Below are positions 25,166-32,701 of a stretch of DNA of 64,000 nt, in pieces. A model generated the notes under the pieces. It did not search any database and was not told the DNA's origin. It worked only from the letters and a program-made list of their open reading frames with translations. The first letter of the stretch is position 1, and each line of letters starts with the position of its first letter. This stretch comes from Arthrobacter zhaoxinii (GTDB lineage: Bacteria; Actinomycetota; Actinomycetes; Actinomycetales; Micrococcaceae): positions 2,790,001-2,854,000 of the forward strand of contig NZ_CP104275.1 of NCBI RefSeq assembly GCF_025244925.1, written 5' to 3'. A program made the position numbers and the translations under genes.

Positions 25166-25687
25166 ATGACGGGGAGCACTGAACAGGTGGTTCTCGTCGA
25201 TAATGACGGCCGTCCCGTGGGCGTCCGGGACAAAGCCAGCGTGCACACCACGGATACCGAGCTGCACCTGGCGTTCTCCACACACGTCTTCAATTCCCGC
25301 GGCCAGCTGCTGGTCACCCGGCGGGCGCTGTCCAAGCTGACCTGGCCGGGAGTGTGGACCAATTCCTTCTGCGGCCATCCCGGTCCCGGGGAAGCCACCG
25401 AGGACGCCGTGGTCCGGCGTGCCCGGCGCGAGCTCGGGCTCGAAGTGCGGGACCTGACGGTGCGGCTTCCGGATTTCCGTTACCGGGCCGTGGACGCGTC
25501 CGGAATTGTCGAGCACGAGATCTGCCCCGTTTACACGGCTGTTGCCGACGCCGATCCGCTCCCCGCCGCGGACGAGGTCATGGACTGGGAGTGGGCCGAT
25601 CCGGCCCAGCTAGTTCCTGCGGTCCGGCTGACGCCCTGGGCGTTCAGCCCGTGGCTGGTGCTGCAGCTGCCGCTGCTTTATCCCTGA
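25166..25687 (+). CDS. idi: isopentenyl-diphosphate delta-isomerase, type I
   Basis: A 173-residue Nudix-type isomerase that converts IPP to DMAPP, the allylic primer for CrtE and the C5 donor for CrtEb. The active-site cysteine lies in WTNSFCGHPGPGE and the metal-binding Nudix glutamates in EDAVVRRARRELGLE. The ATG at 25166 has AAGGGGAAGA just upstream. An alternative in-frame ATG at 25148 is 8 nt from a TAAAGT box and could be a leaderless start (six extra residues). It is divergent from crtE, and the 3' end overlaps the convergent glycosyltransferase gene by 10 nt. Confidence 0.94.
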   Translation: MTGSTEQVVLVDNDGRPVGVRDKASVHTTDTELHLAFSTHVFNSRGQLLVTRRALSKLTWPGVWTNSFCGHPGPGEATEDAVVRRARRELGLEVRDLTVRLPDFRYRAVDASGIVEHEICPVYTAVADADPLPAADEVMDWEWADPAQLVPAVRLTPWAFSPWLVLQLPLLYP

Positions 25688-26472
25688 GGCTGCACTGAGT
25701 CTGCCGGTGCCGCGGTTCCGCTGCCCGTAAACCGTCGCGCCCAGCGGACCCAGGGATATTCCCCGGGCCAGTGACAGGCCAGGGTGTGGAAGGCCCGGCG
25801 GAAGCGCAGGAGAATTCCGGCCCGGCTTTGCACCGCCCGCGGCGCCATCCCTACAACCAGGCTCCGGTCCAGCCGGCACCGCCGTCCCTGGCCAAGGTGG
25901 AAACTGAGGCACACGTCGTCGTGCATCTCCGGATCCCCGCGGTGCACTTCGCGGCTGACTTCCTCCCAGGCCCCGGCGCGGAGGGCCAGGTTGGAGCCGA
26001 AAAACGGCCAGTGGGCCAGGGCCGACCCCATCGCCAGGTAATACGACCCCAGATACAGCCGGGACAGCAGCAACGCCCGCAGCCGGGGCATGCCGTAGAA
26101 AACCCCGGGGCCGCTGAGCACTTCCAGCCGCGGATCCGCAGCGAAGGCTTCAGCTATCCGCGCAATCCAGTCCGGGGGAAGGACACAGTCGGCGTCACAT
26201 CTCGCAATAATGGAGTCCGGTTCCGTGTTTCCTGCGGCGGCGTCGTACCCGGCGCCGGCAGCGGCAGGTATTCCGGGAACCGCCTCGAAGACCACCCGGG
26301 CGCCGAACCGCCGGGCAACCTCGGCGCTGGCATCGCTGCTGTTGTTGTCCACCACCACTATTTCCCGGGGCGGCACACTCTGCCGAGCCAGTGACGACAG
26401 ACAGGCTTCCAGGAAGACAGCGTCGTCTCGGCACGGGATGACCACGGACACTGCCGGAAGCTCGGAGGGCAT
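25678..26472 (-). CDS. GT2-family glycosyltransferase
   Basis: A 264-residue GT-A fold glycosyltransferase. VSVVIPCRDDAVFLEACLSSL and VVDNNSSDAS form the nucleotide-sugar site, ARCDADCVLPPDW carries the metal-binding DxD, and HDDVCLSFHLG is the likely catalytic region. It lacks a signal peptide and clear membrane helices apart from one mildly hydrophobic stretch. Location beside the C50 carotenoid genes makes carotenoid glucosylation a plausible role (decaprenoxanthin glucosides are known), but GT2 enzymes have many acceptors. TAAACT lies 6 nt before the ATG. Confidence 0.85.
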   Translation of the reverse strand: MPSELPAVSVVIPCRDDAVFLEACLSSLARQSVPPREIVVVDNNSSDASAEVARRFGARVVFEAVPGIPAAAGAGYDAAAGNTEPDSIIARCDADCVLPPDWIARIAEAFAADPRLEVLSGPGVFYGMPRLRALLLSRLYLGSYYLAMGSALAHWPFFGSNLALRAGAWEEVSREVHRGDPEMHDDVCLSFHLGQGRRCRLDRSLVVGMAPRAVQSRAGILLRFRRAFHTLACHWPGEYPWVRWARRFTGSGTAAPADSVQPQG

Positions 26473-26478
26473 GGGCTG

Positions 26479-26484
26479 AGTTTA
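26479..26484 (-). promoter_or_regulatory. -10 box TAAACT, 6 nt before the glycosyltransferase start
   Basis: On the minus strand TAAACT is followed by CAGCCC and the ATG at 26472, with no SD: a leaderless arrangement. It faces the divergent YjdF-like gene. Confidence 0.5.
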
Positions 26485-26548
26485 GCGCGGAGCCGGGGGC
26501 TCTCCGGGCGGTTTTCGATGTGTACTGCTTCCTACGGGGGTGCCGGGC

Positions 26549-26554
26549 TACCGT
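26549..26554 (+). promoter_or_regulatory. -10 box TACCGT, 6 nt before the YjdF-like gene start
   Basis: TACCGT is followed by AGGAGC and the ATG at 26561. The GGAG inside the spacer is only one base from the ATG, too close for normal ribosome binding, so a leaderless reading is preferred. Confidence 0.4.
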
Positions 26555-26560
26555 AGGAGC

Positions 26561-27187
26561 ATGATCGATGCGCTGCTCCGCCCGCCGGGGACCGGGAAAG
26601 AGTACCTTGCGGACGCGGTGCGTGTGCTGGGCGTGCTGAGTGCTGCCGCGGCTATGGTGCTGCTGGGACCGGTGGAAACGGCCCTGTTCCTGCTGGTGCT
26701 GCTGGGACTTCTGGTCTCCCGGGCGCTGGCCGTCTTCCCCGGTTTCGACGCCGTCTACGGCCTGGTGCTGCTGACCGCCGCATGGAGCAGTGTTGCGGAC
26801 CTCTACGCCCGCATCCCGTGGTGGGATCTGGCCGTGCACTGCGCCGCCACCGGTGTCCTCGCGGTGATCGCCTATTTCCTGCTCGTGCAGTTCGGCGCCG
26901 TTCCCGCGGTTCAGCGTCCGCATCGGGCCTCGCGGTCGCTTCCGGTGGTGGTTCCGCTGCTGGTGCTGGCACTGGGGCTGGGAATGAGTGTGCTGTGGGA
27001 GATCGGTGAATGGTGGGGCCACACGTATGTGGATGCGCGGATCAACGTCGGCTACGCGGACACCATGACAGATCTGGTTGCCGCCGGGCTGGGTTCGTTG
27101 GCCGCCGGACTGTGTCTGGGTTTTGCCGTCCGGCGTTCCGGTGCGCTGCTGCATGCTCCGGTAGCGCACCACCGTACCGGCCGCTAA
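26561..27187 (+). CDS. YjdF-like integral membrane protein
   Basis: A 208-residue protein with about six hydrophobic segments. Conserved-looking polar residues are embedded in helices: WWDLAVHCAAT, MSVLWEIGEWWGHTYVD and GYADTMTDLVAAGLGS. These match the pattern of the DUF2238/YjdF membrane family, whose function is unknown. The ATG at 26561 is favoured by the TACCGT-N6 spacing; a GTG at 26540 is an alternative. It is divergent from the glycosyltransferase and ends before a strong terminator. Confidence 0.75.
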   Translation: MIDALLRPPGTGKEYLADAVRVLGVLSAAAAMVLLGPVETALFLLVLLGLLVSRALAVFPGFDAVYGLVLLTAAWSSVADLYARIPWWDLAVHCAATGVLAVIAYFLLVQFGAVPAVQRPHRASRSLPVVVPLLVLALGLGMSVLWEIGEWWGHTYVDARINVGYADTMTDLVAAGLGSLAAGLCLGFAVRRSGALLHAPVAHHRTGR

Positions 27188-27246
27188 GCAGCGGGGCCGG
27201 GGCCGGGGCCATCGGCGCACCGGTCCCGCCGGGGCTTCACTGCGAA

Positions 27247-27284
27247 GGGCATCCCGGGCAGCACTGTGGCTGCCCGGGATGCCC
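27247..27284 (+). terminator. terminator of the YjdF-like gene
   Basis: Perfect 16-bp arms (GGGCATCCCGGGCAGC / GCTGCCCGGGATGCCC) around a 6-nt loop are followed by TGTTTTT. It lies 59 nt after the stop and close to the convergent terC 3' end. Confidence 0.93.
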
Positions 27285-27316
27285 TGTTTTTCTGCAGGTG
27301 CCCGCCGGCGTATCCG

Positions 27317-28507
27317 CTAGCGGGAGAGGTACCGCTCGTGCTCGCTGTGTGCGCGGGCTACGGTTTCGCGGATCTCTTCGATGTCCTTGACCTTGTCACG
27401 GTACTTGAGGTCCATCTTCAGGATGTCCTGCTCTTCGTCGCACAGGGCCTTGTAAACGCGCTCCCGCTCGGCGGGATCGGCAGTGTAGGTCAGGTCCAGG
27501 TAGGCGTCCGCATGCCGCCGTGCGTTGTTGACGGCGGTCATGGCCTTGCCCGCGGGGCTGACCAGGGACGCAATGACGGTCACGACGAGAACGCCCACGA
27601 TGACGGAGAGCGAGAGGCCGGTGGTGATCTCGATGACCGGAACATGCTCGCCGCCGTTGATGAAGGGCAGCGTGTTCTCATGCAGGGCGTGCAGGACCAG
27701 CTTGACGCCGATGAAGGCCAGGATGGTTGCCAGGCCGTAGCTGAGGTAGATCAGGCGGTCCAGCAGGCCGTCGATGAGGAAGTAGAGCTGGCGCAGGCCC
27801 ATCAGCGAGAACGCCGTGGCGGTGAAGACGATGAAGACGTTCTGGGTCAGGCCGAAGATCGCCGGGATGGAGTCGAGCGCGAAGAGGATGTCGGTGCCGC
27901 CGATGGCCACCATGACCAGGAGCATCGGGGTGAGGACGCGCTTGCCGTTCTCCATGGTGAACAGCTTGTCCCCGTCGTAGTTCTCCGAGGTGTGGAAGAT
28001 CTTGCGGGCCAGCCGAATGATGAAGTTGTTGGCTTCGTCGTCGCCCTCCGTGCTTTCCGGCTTGAGCAGGTTGCCCGCCGTGATCAGCAGGATCAGGCCG
28101 AAGATGTAGAAGACCCAGGAGAAGGAGTTGATCAGCGCGGCGCCGAGAAGAATGAACGCGGTACGGGCGATCAGGGAGAAGACGATGCCGAAGAGCAGGA
28201 CCTTCTGCTGGTCTTCACGCGGAACGCGGAAGCTCGCCATGATGATCAGGAAGACAAACAGGTTGTCTACCGAAAGCGCCTTCTCGGTGATGTATCCGGC
28301 GAAATACTCGGTGCCCATCTGGGCTCCGCCAAGGACCCAGACAACACCGCCGAAGACCAAGGCGAGGCCTACATAGATGGAGGACCAGATGGCCGCTTCC
28401 TTCAGCGTAGGAATGTGCGCCTTGCGGATGTGGAAGAAGTAATCAAAGGCCAGAAGGGCCAGGATGACCACAATGGTCACTCCCCAGGCCAAGGGGGAAA
28501 CAGTCAT
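27317..28507 (-). CDS. TerC-family membrane protein (probable Mn2+ exporter, Alx-like)
   Basis: A 396-residue membrane protein with about nine helices. The TerC signatures EKALSVDNLFVFLIIM and VAIGGTDILFALDSIPAIFG carry the intramembrane acidic residues thought to bind metal. A long cytosolic C-terminal tail (about 330-396) is charged and helical. Homologues (Alx, YkoY, MeeF/MeeY) export manganese, and a yybP-ykoY Mn2+ riboswitch directly upstream supports that role. ATG is the start, with the ribosome site within or just past the riboswitch 3' strand. Confidence 0.93.
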   Translation of the reverse strand: MTVSPLAWGVTIVVILALLAFDYFFHIRKAHIPTLKEAAIWSSIYVGLALVFGGVVWVLGGAQMGTEYFAGYITEKALSVDNLFVFLIIMASFRVPREDQQKVLLFGIVFSLIARTAFILLGAALINSFSWVFYIFGLILLITAGNLLKPESTEGDDEANNFIIRLARKIFHTSENYDGDKLFTMENGKRVLTPMLLVMVAIGGTDILFALDSIPAIFGLTQNVFIVFTATAFSLMGLRQLYFLIDGLLDRLIYLSYGLATILAFIGVKLVLHALHENTLPFINGGEHVPVIEITTGLSLSVIVGVLVVTVIASLVSPAGKAMTAVNNARRHADAYLDLTYTADPAERERVYKALCDEEQDILKMDLKYRDKVKDIEEIRETVARAHSEHERYLSR

Positions 28508-28516
28508 GAGATGTCT

Positions 28517-28645
28517 GCTTTCGTAGGGTACGCCAAAGGAGCATAGGTCTCTCCCGCCAGTCTGAACTGACCGCTGAACCCGGCGGAGCGTCGGTGCTCC
28601 ACGTGTTGACGGATATCGGCGTTTCGGGATACTCCCCTACGAAGC
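28517..28645 (-). promoter_or_regulatory. yybP-ykoY (manganese) riboswitch upstream of terC
   Basis: On the minus strand the leader shows a closing P1 helix of GCTTCGTAGGG (28645-28635) with CCCTACGAAAGC (28528-28517). Inside it are GGGGAGTA at the 5' side, CGTCAACACG, a long GC-rich arm, and the 3' conserved part with GTCAGTTCAGACTGGC and AGACCTATGCTCC. This order and these motifs are those of the yybP-ykoY aptamer, which binds Mn2+ and typically controls TerC/MntP-type exporters. P1 ends 9 nt before the ATG, so control is probably at translation initiation. No terminator hairpin is visible. Confidence 0.88.
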
Positions 28646-28647
28646 CA

Positions 28648-29298
28648 TCAGTCTAACAGGACGAGGTCCGCTTCGGTGTCCACATCGCGCCCATCGGCCA
28701 GGTCGGAACAGTCAATGACGTCCACCAGCTCCGGACGGGCTTCGAGGAAGGAACGGGCGCCGGTATCCGGATCGACGCCCGGCTTTCTCTTCCGTGCATG
28801 TTCAGCCGCGGAATAGCCGGCATCCGGGCCCAGGCTTCGCACGGCCAGGGAAGCATCGAACAGAACAGGGTGTCCGCGCCGCAGCCTGCCTTCGGCTGTC
28901 CGGTACCCTGCGGCGGCGATCCTGCCGGGCTGCCCAGCGGCGAGGACGCGTGCCACCACGGCCGGGCTCAGGCCGGGCTGGTCCACGAGGGCTATGAGCA
29001 CGGCCGCGGGGCCGTGTGCCAGCGCCGCCTGGACCCCGCAGCGGTAGCTGGTGCCCATCCCGAGCTCCCAGCGGGGGTTCACCGCCACTTCCGTGTTCTG
29101 CAGCCGGGCGGCGGCCAAAACCTCCGAGTGCCCTGCCCCCAGCACCGCCACCACACCGGTACAGCCGCCGGCAAGAAGAACCCGGACCTGATGTTCGATG
29201 AGGGGCCGGCCATGGAAAGGCAGCAGCGCCTTTGGCCCGCGCCCGAGGCGTACACCCGCACCGGCAGCCAGCAGGACCGCCGTCGTCGTTCCGGTCAT
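28648..29298 (-). CDS. MobA/MocA-like nucleotidyltransferase
   Basis: A 216-residue NTP-transferase fold protein. The nucleotide signature is VLLAAGAGVRLGRGPKALLPF (residues 7-27), followed by ALVDQPGLSPAVV (metal Asp region) and GHPVLFDASL. The pattern fits molybdenum-cofactor cytidylyl- or guanylyltransferases (MocA/MobA) and the related enzymes used in xanthine dehydrogenase maturation. GGGAA precedes the ATG; the upstream open frame is not coding. No molybdoenzyme gene is adjacent. Its stop lies only two bases from the riboswitch for terC, so the riboswitch promoter must lie within its 3' end (a TAGACT is at 28655-28650). Confidence 0.85.
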   Translation of the reverse strand: MTGTTTAVLLAAGAGVRLGRGPKALLPFHGRPLIEHQVRVLLAGGCTGVVAVLGAGHSEVLAAARLQNTEVAVNPRWELGMGTSYRCGVQAALAHGPAAVLIALVDQPGLSPAVVARVLAAGQPGRIAAAGYRTAEGRLRRGHPVLFDASLAVRSLGPDAGYSAAEHARKRKPGVDPDTGARSFLEARPELVDVIDCSDLADGRDVDTEADLVLLD

Positions 29299-29380
29299 CT
29301 GCGTTCCCTTCTTACTGTCCGGCCCATTAAACAGGTAGCCGCCGCACCCTGGCGGTGCGGCGGCTGAGGTAGCGGGGTGG

Positions 29381-29680
29381 TTAGCCTTCACAGTCCTTGC
29401 AGTAGGCCAGGCCGTTCTTCTCCACGGCAAGCTGGGAGCGGTGGCGGACGAGGAAGCAGGAGTTGCAGGTGAATTCGTCTTCCTGCGGCGGCACCACCCG
29501 GACGAGCAGTTCTTCGCCGGACAGGTCTGCACCGGGCAGCTCAAATCCTTCGGCCGCTTCCGTTTCATCCACGTCAACTACGGCAGACTGCTTATCGCTG
29601 CGCCGGGCCTGAAGCTCTTCGATCGAAGCCGGACCGGCCTCTTCCTCAGTCTTGCGCGGCGCGTCATAATCTGTAGCCAT
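29381..29680 (-). CDS. DUF4193 family zinc-ribbon protein
   Basis: A 99-residue actinobacterial protein. The N-terminal 60 residues are acidic and Ala/Glu-rich; the C-terminus has a CxxC pair at 72/75 and another at 94/97, a likely zinc ribbon (EFTCNSCFLVRHRSQLA and LAYCKDCEG). This is the DUF4193 pattern, whose function is unknown and whose members are widespread in actinobacteria. A TAGTAT box lies about 50 nt upstream on the minus strand. Confidence 0.9.
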   Translation of the reverse strand: MATDYDAPRKTEEEAGPASIEELQARRSDKQSAVVDVDETEAAEGFELPGADLSGEELLVRVVPPQEDEFTCNSCFLVRHRSQLAVEKNGLAYCKDCEG

Positions 29681-29986
29681 ATTCTCGGCTCACACTCCAA
29701 ATCCGTAGTTTCTATTGCTTCGGGGCACTCGATACTAGCCGAAGATAACGGACACACGGTTGCCTGTTATTCCCGTCGGCGGTCCCCCGGGGGTTTTCCT
29801 TCTTCGAACATCCACTTCCCGGCACCACCGGCGCCGTCGTCCCTCGGTGGGGGCGCTGCTGCAGGACGAACCGCCCACAGCCAAATCCGCGTTCGATCCC
29901 CGGGCGTCCCCCGTACACCCCCGTGCACCCGTTGCATGTCCAACGTGCATGCTGCCGTGCAGGTTCCGCTTTTTCGGCGGGACTTA

Positions 29987-30012
29987 TTATCGGTTGAAGT
30001 TATCGGTTGAAG
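29987..30012. repeat. perfect 13-bp tandem repeat
   Basis: TTATCGGTTGAAG occurs twice without a gap (29987-29999, 30000-30012) between the DUF4193 gene and the YtxH-like gene terminator. It may be a simple duplication or a pair of protein sites; there is no adjacent gene start to favour the latter. Confidence 0.8.
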
Positions 30013-30052
30013 TGGCAGGGACCGGCGGCATCGCCCAAGCGCCGGGAACGAA

Positions 30053-30094
30053 AAAGCGCCGGACGCCGGGCTTTCGCCCGCCGTCCGGCGCTTT
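30053..30094 (-). terminator. terminator of the YtxH-like gene
   Basis: Arms AAAGCGCCGGACG(ccggg) / (cccg)CCGTCCGGCGCTTT form a long perfect stem. In the minus direction the 3' side ends in U residues (plus-strand A run at 30051-30055). It lies 8 nt after the stop codon. Confidence 0.92.
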
Positions 30095-30101
30095 GATCAG
30101 A

Positions 30102-30452
30102 CTAGGCCTCGGGCTGGGGTTCAGCCGGAGTCATCTTCTGCTCGCCGCCGGAAGTGTAGGAACCGTTGGTTCCCGTGCTGCCCGCTGCGGAAGAGCCCGT
30201 GGACGTGCTGGAGCCGGACTCGGTGCTGCTGGAGCTGCCGGAGCCCGTGACCTTGGATGCGGCATCCTTGGCGGCGCCCGTTACCTTGTCCTGCAGGCCC
30301 GGAGCCTTTTCCTTTGCCCAATCGGTGCCGTGAGACACGGTCTCCTGCACCTTCGGGTCATTCCAGAGCTGCATCAGCTTTTCGCGGCCGCCCTTGGAGC
30401 CAACCAGGTAGCCAACACCCGCGCCCGCCAAAAATACAAACTTCTTTACCAT
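30102..30452 (-). CDS. YtxH-like small membrane-anchored protein
   Basis: A 116-residue protein. The N-terminus (KKFVFLAGAGVGYLVGSKGGREKL) is a short hydrophobic Gly-rich segment followed by a basic patch, as in YtxH-type and GvpP-like small proteins. A charged amphipathic helix (about 27-65) and a Ser/Thr/Gly-rich disordered tail follow. The family is often stress-linked, but no function is established. It is a single gene with its own terminator. Confidence 0.75.
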   Translation of the reverse strand: MVKKFVFLAGAGVGYLVGSKGGREKLMQLWNDPKVQETVSHGTDWAKEKAPGLQDKVTGAAKDAASKVTGSGSSSSTESGSSTSTGSSAAGSTGTNGSYTSGGEQKMTPAEPQPEA

Positions 30453-30555
30453 GGTCTTCCTCTTCTCCTGCCCTCACTGGGCTTTGATAAGTTCCGTCCA
30501 CATGCACACTACCGTCCGAAACGGCAGGTTCAACAGTCAGCTTACTATTTGGATC

Positions 30556-30951
30556 CTACCCAAGCAGACGGGACCGGATGAGGAAGCGTTTTCCCTCGGG
30601 CGCTTCCACGGAAAACCCACTCCCCCGTCCCGTCACTACGTCCACGGTCAGATGGGTGTGTTTCCAGTACTCAAACTGCTCACGCGACATCCAGAACTCC
30701 AGTTCCTCACCCTCCACGTCAAAGACCCCCAGGAGCACGTCCGCTTCTGAAGTGAGGAACTCTCCCTTTGGATAACACATGGGCGAGGACCCGTCGCAGC
30801 AGCCGCCTGACTGATGGAACATCAGCTCACCGTGGATCGGCCGCAGCCGCAGCAGCAGTTCTTTAGCCTCCGGGGTGAGTGCCACCCGGGAAAAATTCTC
30901 TCCGGGCAGCACCGCAGCCGCGTCCAGCTCAGAAGCGATGGAGGAATCCAT
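30556..30951 (-). CDS. DUF779 domain protein
   Basis: A 131-residue protein of the DUF779 family. The signature is FHQSGGCCDGSSPMCYPKGEF with three cysteines, then FWMSREQFEYWKHTHLTVDVV, which is strongly conserved in the family. DUF779 genes are characteristically next to ExaC/AcoD-type aldehyde dehydrogenases, as here (129 nt downstream of it, same strand), suggesting an accessory role for the enzyme. The biochemical function is unknown. Confidence 0.88.
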   Translation of the reverse strand: MDSSIASELDAAAVLPGENFSRVALTPEAKELLLRLRPIHGELMFHQSGGCCDGSSPMCYPKGEFLTSEADVLLGVFDVEGEELEFWMSREQFEYWKHTHLTVDVVTGRGSGFSVEAPEGKRFLIRSRLLG

Positions 30952-31080
30952 CAGTACCCACTCACCCTGCGGCCGTGGACACGGCCTTTCCGGGGTTCAG
31001 TCATGCCGGTCATGGAAATCCTCTATTCATTGACGGAACAGGGCGGGTGACACCCCAGCCTAGGCGGGGGCGGGGACTGT

Positions 31081-32604
31081 TTAGAAGAACCCCTGCTTGT
31101 TTTCGGCGTAGCTGACCAGCAGGTTCTTGGTCTGCTGGTAGTGGTCCAGCATCATGGCGTGGTTCTCGCGTCCGATGCCGGAGGACTTGTAGCCGCCGAA
31201 CGCGGAATGGGCAGGATAGGCGTGGTAATTGTTGACCCACACCCGGCCGGCCTGGATATCCCGGCCCGCCCGGTACGCGGTGTTGCCGTCCCGGGACCAG
31301 ACACCTGCACCAAGTCCGTACAAGGTGTCATTGGCAATGGCCATGGCCTCGCCGTAGTCGGAGAACCGTGTCACTGAAACCACCGGGCCGAAGATCTCCT
31401 CCTGGAAAATCCGCATGTTGTTGGTGCCCTCGAACACGGTCGGCTGGACGTAGAAGCCGCCGGCAAGGTCGCCGTCGAGGTGGGCGCGCTCGCCTCCGGC
31501 CAGGAGCTTCGCACCCTCCTGCTTGCCGATATCCAGGTAGGACAGGATCTTCTCCAGCTGGTCGTTGGAAGCCTGTGCACCCACCATGGTGTTGGTATCG
31601 AGCGGGTTGCCCTGGATGATCTGTGCCGTGCGGGCCAGCGCGTCGGCCATGAACGAGTCATACATGGAGTCCTGTACCAGGGCGCGGGACGGGCAGGTGC
31701 AGACCTCGCCCTGGTTCAGGGCGAACATGTTGAAGCCTTCGAGTGCCTTGTCGTAGAAGGAGTCATCGGCGGCTGCGACGTCGGCAAAGAAGATGTTCGG
31801 GCTCTTGCCGCCCAGTTCGAGGGTGACCGGAATCAGGTTCTGGCTGGCGTACTGCATGATCAGCCGGCCCGTGGTGGTCTCACCCGTAAAGGCGATCTTC
31901 CGGATCCGGTTCGAGGATGCCAGCGGTTTGCCTGCCTCCACGCCGAAGCCGTTGACCACGTTCAGCACGCCTGCCGGCAGCAGGTCCGCGATCAGCTCCA
32001 TCAGCACCAGGATCGACGTCGGCGTCTGCTCTGCAGGCTTCAGCACGATCGCGTTGCCCGCAGCGAGCGCCGGAGCCAGTTTCCAGACGGCCATGAGGAT
32101 GGGGAAGTTCCAGGGAATGATCTGCCCCACCACGCCGAGCGGCTCGTGGAAGTGGTACGAGGTGGTGTTGTCATCAAGCTGGGAGATGCCGCCCTCCTGC
32201 GCGCGGATGGCGCCGGCGAAGTAGCGGAAGTGGTCGATGGCCAGCGGCAGGTCTGCGGCCAGGACTTCCCGGATCGGCTTGCCGTTGTCCCAGGTTTCGG
32301 CGACGGCGAGCATCTCGAGGTTGGCTTCCATCCGGTCCGCGATGCGGGTCAGGACCAGGGCACGTTCGGCCACCGCGGTCTTGCCCCAGGCTCCTGCGGC
32401 CTTGTGGGCGGCGTCCAGCGCGAGGTCAATGTCAGCAGATGTGCCGCGGGCTACTTCGCAGAACGGGCGGCCGTTGATCGGCGAGATGTTCTCGAAGTAC
32501 TGTCCCTTGACCGGGGCTACCCATTCCCCGCCGATCCAGTTCTCGTAGCGCGGTTTGAAGGTGACTTTCGATCCTTCGGTGCCTGGCTGTGCATAAACGG
32601 TCAT
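31081..32604 (-). CDS. NAD-dependent aldehyde dehydrogenase (ExaC/AcoD-like)
   Basis: A 507-residue aldehyde dehydrogenase. The general base glutamate is in [13 protein letters not shown] and the nucleophilic cysteine in [15 protein letters not shown]; the NAD loop is [11 protein letters not shown]. The GEVCTCPSR variant and the C-terminal [13 protein letters not shown] are typical of the acetaldehyde-oxidising ExaC/AcoD group. AAGGAG lies 6 nt before the ATG; a long upstream open frame is not coding. With DUF779 downstream and a GAF regulator upstream, this looks like an inducible alcohol or aldehyde oxidation unit. Confidence 0.95.
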   Translation of the reverse strand: MTVYAQPGTEGSKVTFKPRYENWIGGEWVAPVKGQYFENISPINGRPFCEVARGTSADIDLALDAAHKAAGAWGKTAVAERALVLTRIADRMEANLEMLAVAETWDNGKPIREVLAADLPLAIDHFRYFAGAIRAQEGGISQLDDNTTSYHFHEPLGVVGQIIPWNFPILMAVWKLAPALAAGNAIVLKPAEQTPTSILVLMELIADLLPAGVLNVVNGFGVEAGKPLASSNRIRKIAFTGETTTGRLIMQYASQNLIPVTLELGGKSPNIFFADVAAADDSFYDKALEGFNMFALNQGEVCTCPSRALVQDSMYDSFMADALARTAQIIQGNPLDTNTMVGAQASNDQLEKILSYLDIGKQEGAKLLAGGERAHLDGDLAGGFYVQPTVFEGTNNMRIFQEEIFGPVVSVTRFSDYGEAMAIANDTLYGLGAGVWSRDGNTAYRAGRDIQAGRVWVNNYHAYPAHSAFGGYKSSGIGRENHAMMLDHYQQTKNLLVSYAENKQGFF

Positions 32605-32665
32605 GATGGGCTCCTTGTGCGTTCGACGTCGATGTCGGTTGCGGACATCCCCGAGGCTACGGAAC

Positions 32666-32689
32666 GCAACGTTGCAAGCGGGTTGCAAC
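32666..32689. promoter_or_regulatory. paired GTTGCAA operator-like elements before the aldehyde dehydrogenase
   Basis: GCAACGTTGC (32666-32675, a 10-bp palindrome) and GTTGCAAC (32682-32689, an 8-bp palindrome) give two direct GTTGCAA copies 11 bp apart, one helical turn. They lie in the gap between the regulator gene and the dehydrogenase start, the natural place for the regulator to bind. Confidence 0.55.
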
Positions 32690-32701
32690 GACCGAATCCG
32701 G

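Larger units (their letters stand above)
29681..30101. other. 421-bp intergenic region upstream of the DUF4193 gene
   Basis: No supported gene; short frames here lack ribosome sites and family features. It holds a possible -10 (TAGTAT, minus strand 29737-29732) for the DUF4193 gene, a 13-bp perfect tandem repeat (29987-30012) and the terminator of the YtxH-like gene. Confidence 0.5.

Noticed and set aside
27266..28546. 426-codon plus-strand frame opposite terC
   Set aside because: Antisense of the TerC-family gene; Glu/Asp/Gln-rich sequence mirrors its hydrophobic codons, not a real acidic protein.
29712..29950. Short minus-strand frames of 68 and 71 codons between DUF4193 and YtxH-like genes
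   Set aside because: No ribosome site, no -10 box at a leaderless distance, and compositions typical of random GC-rich sequence.
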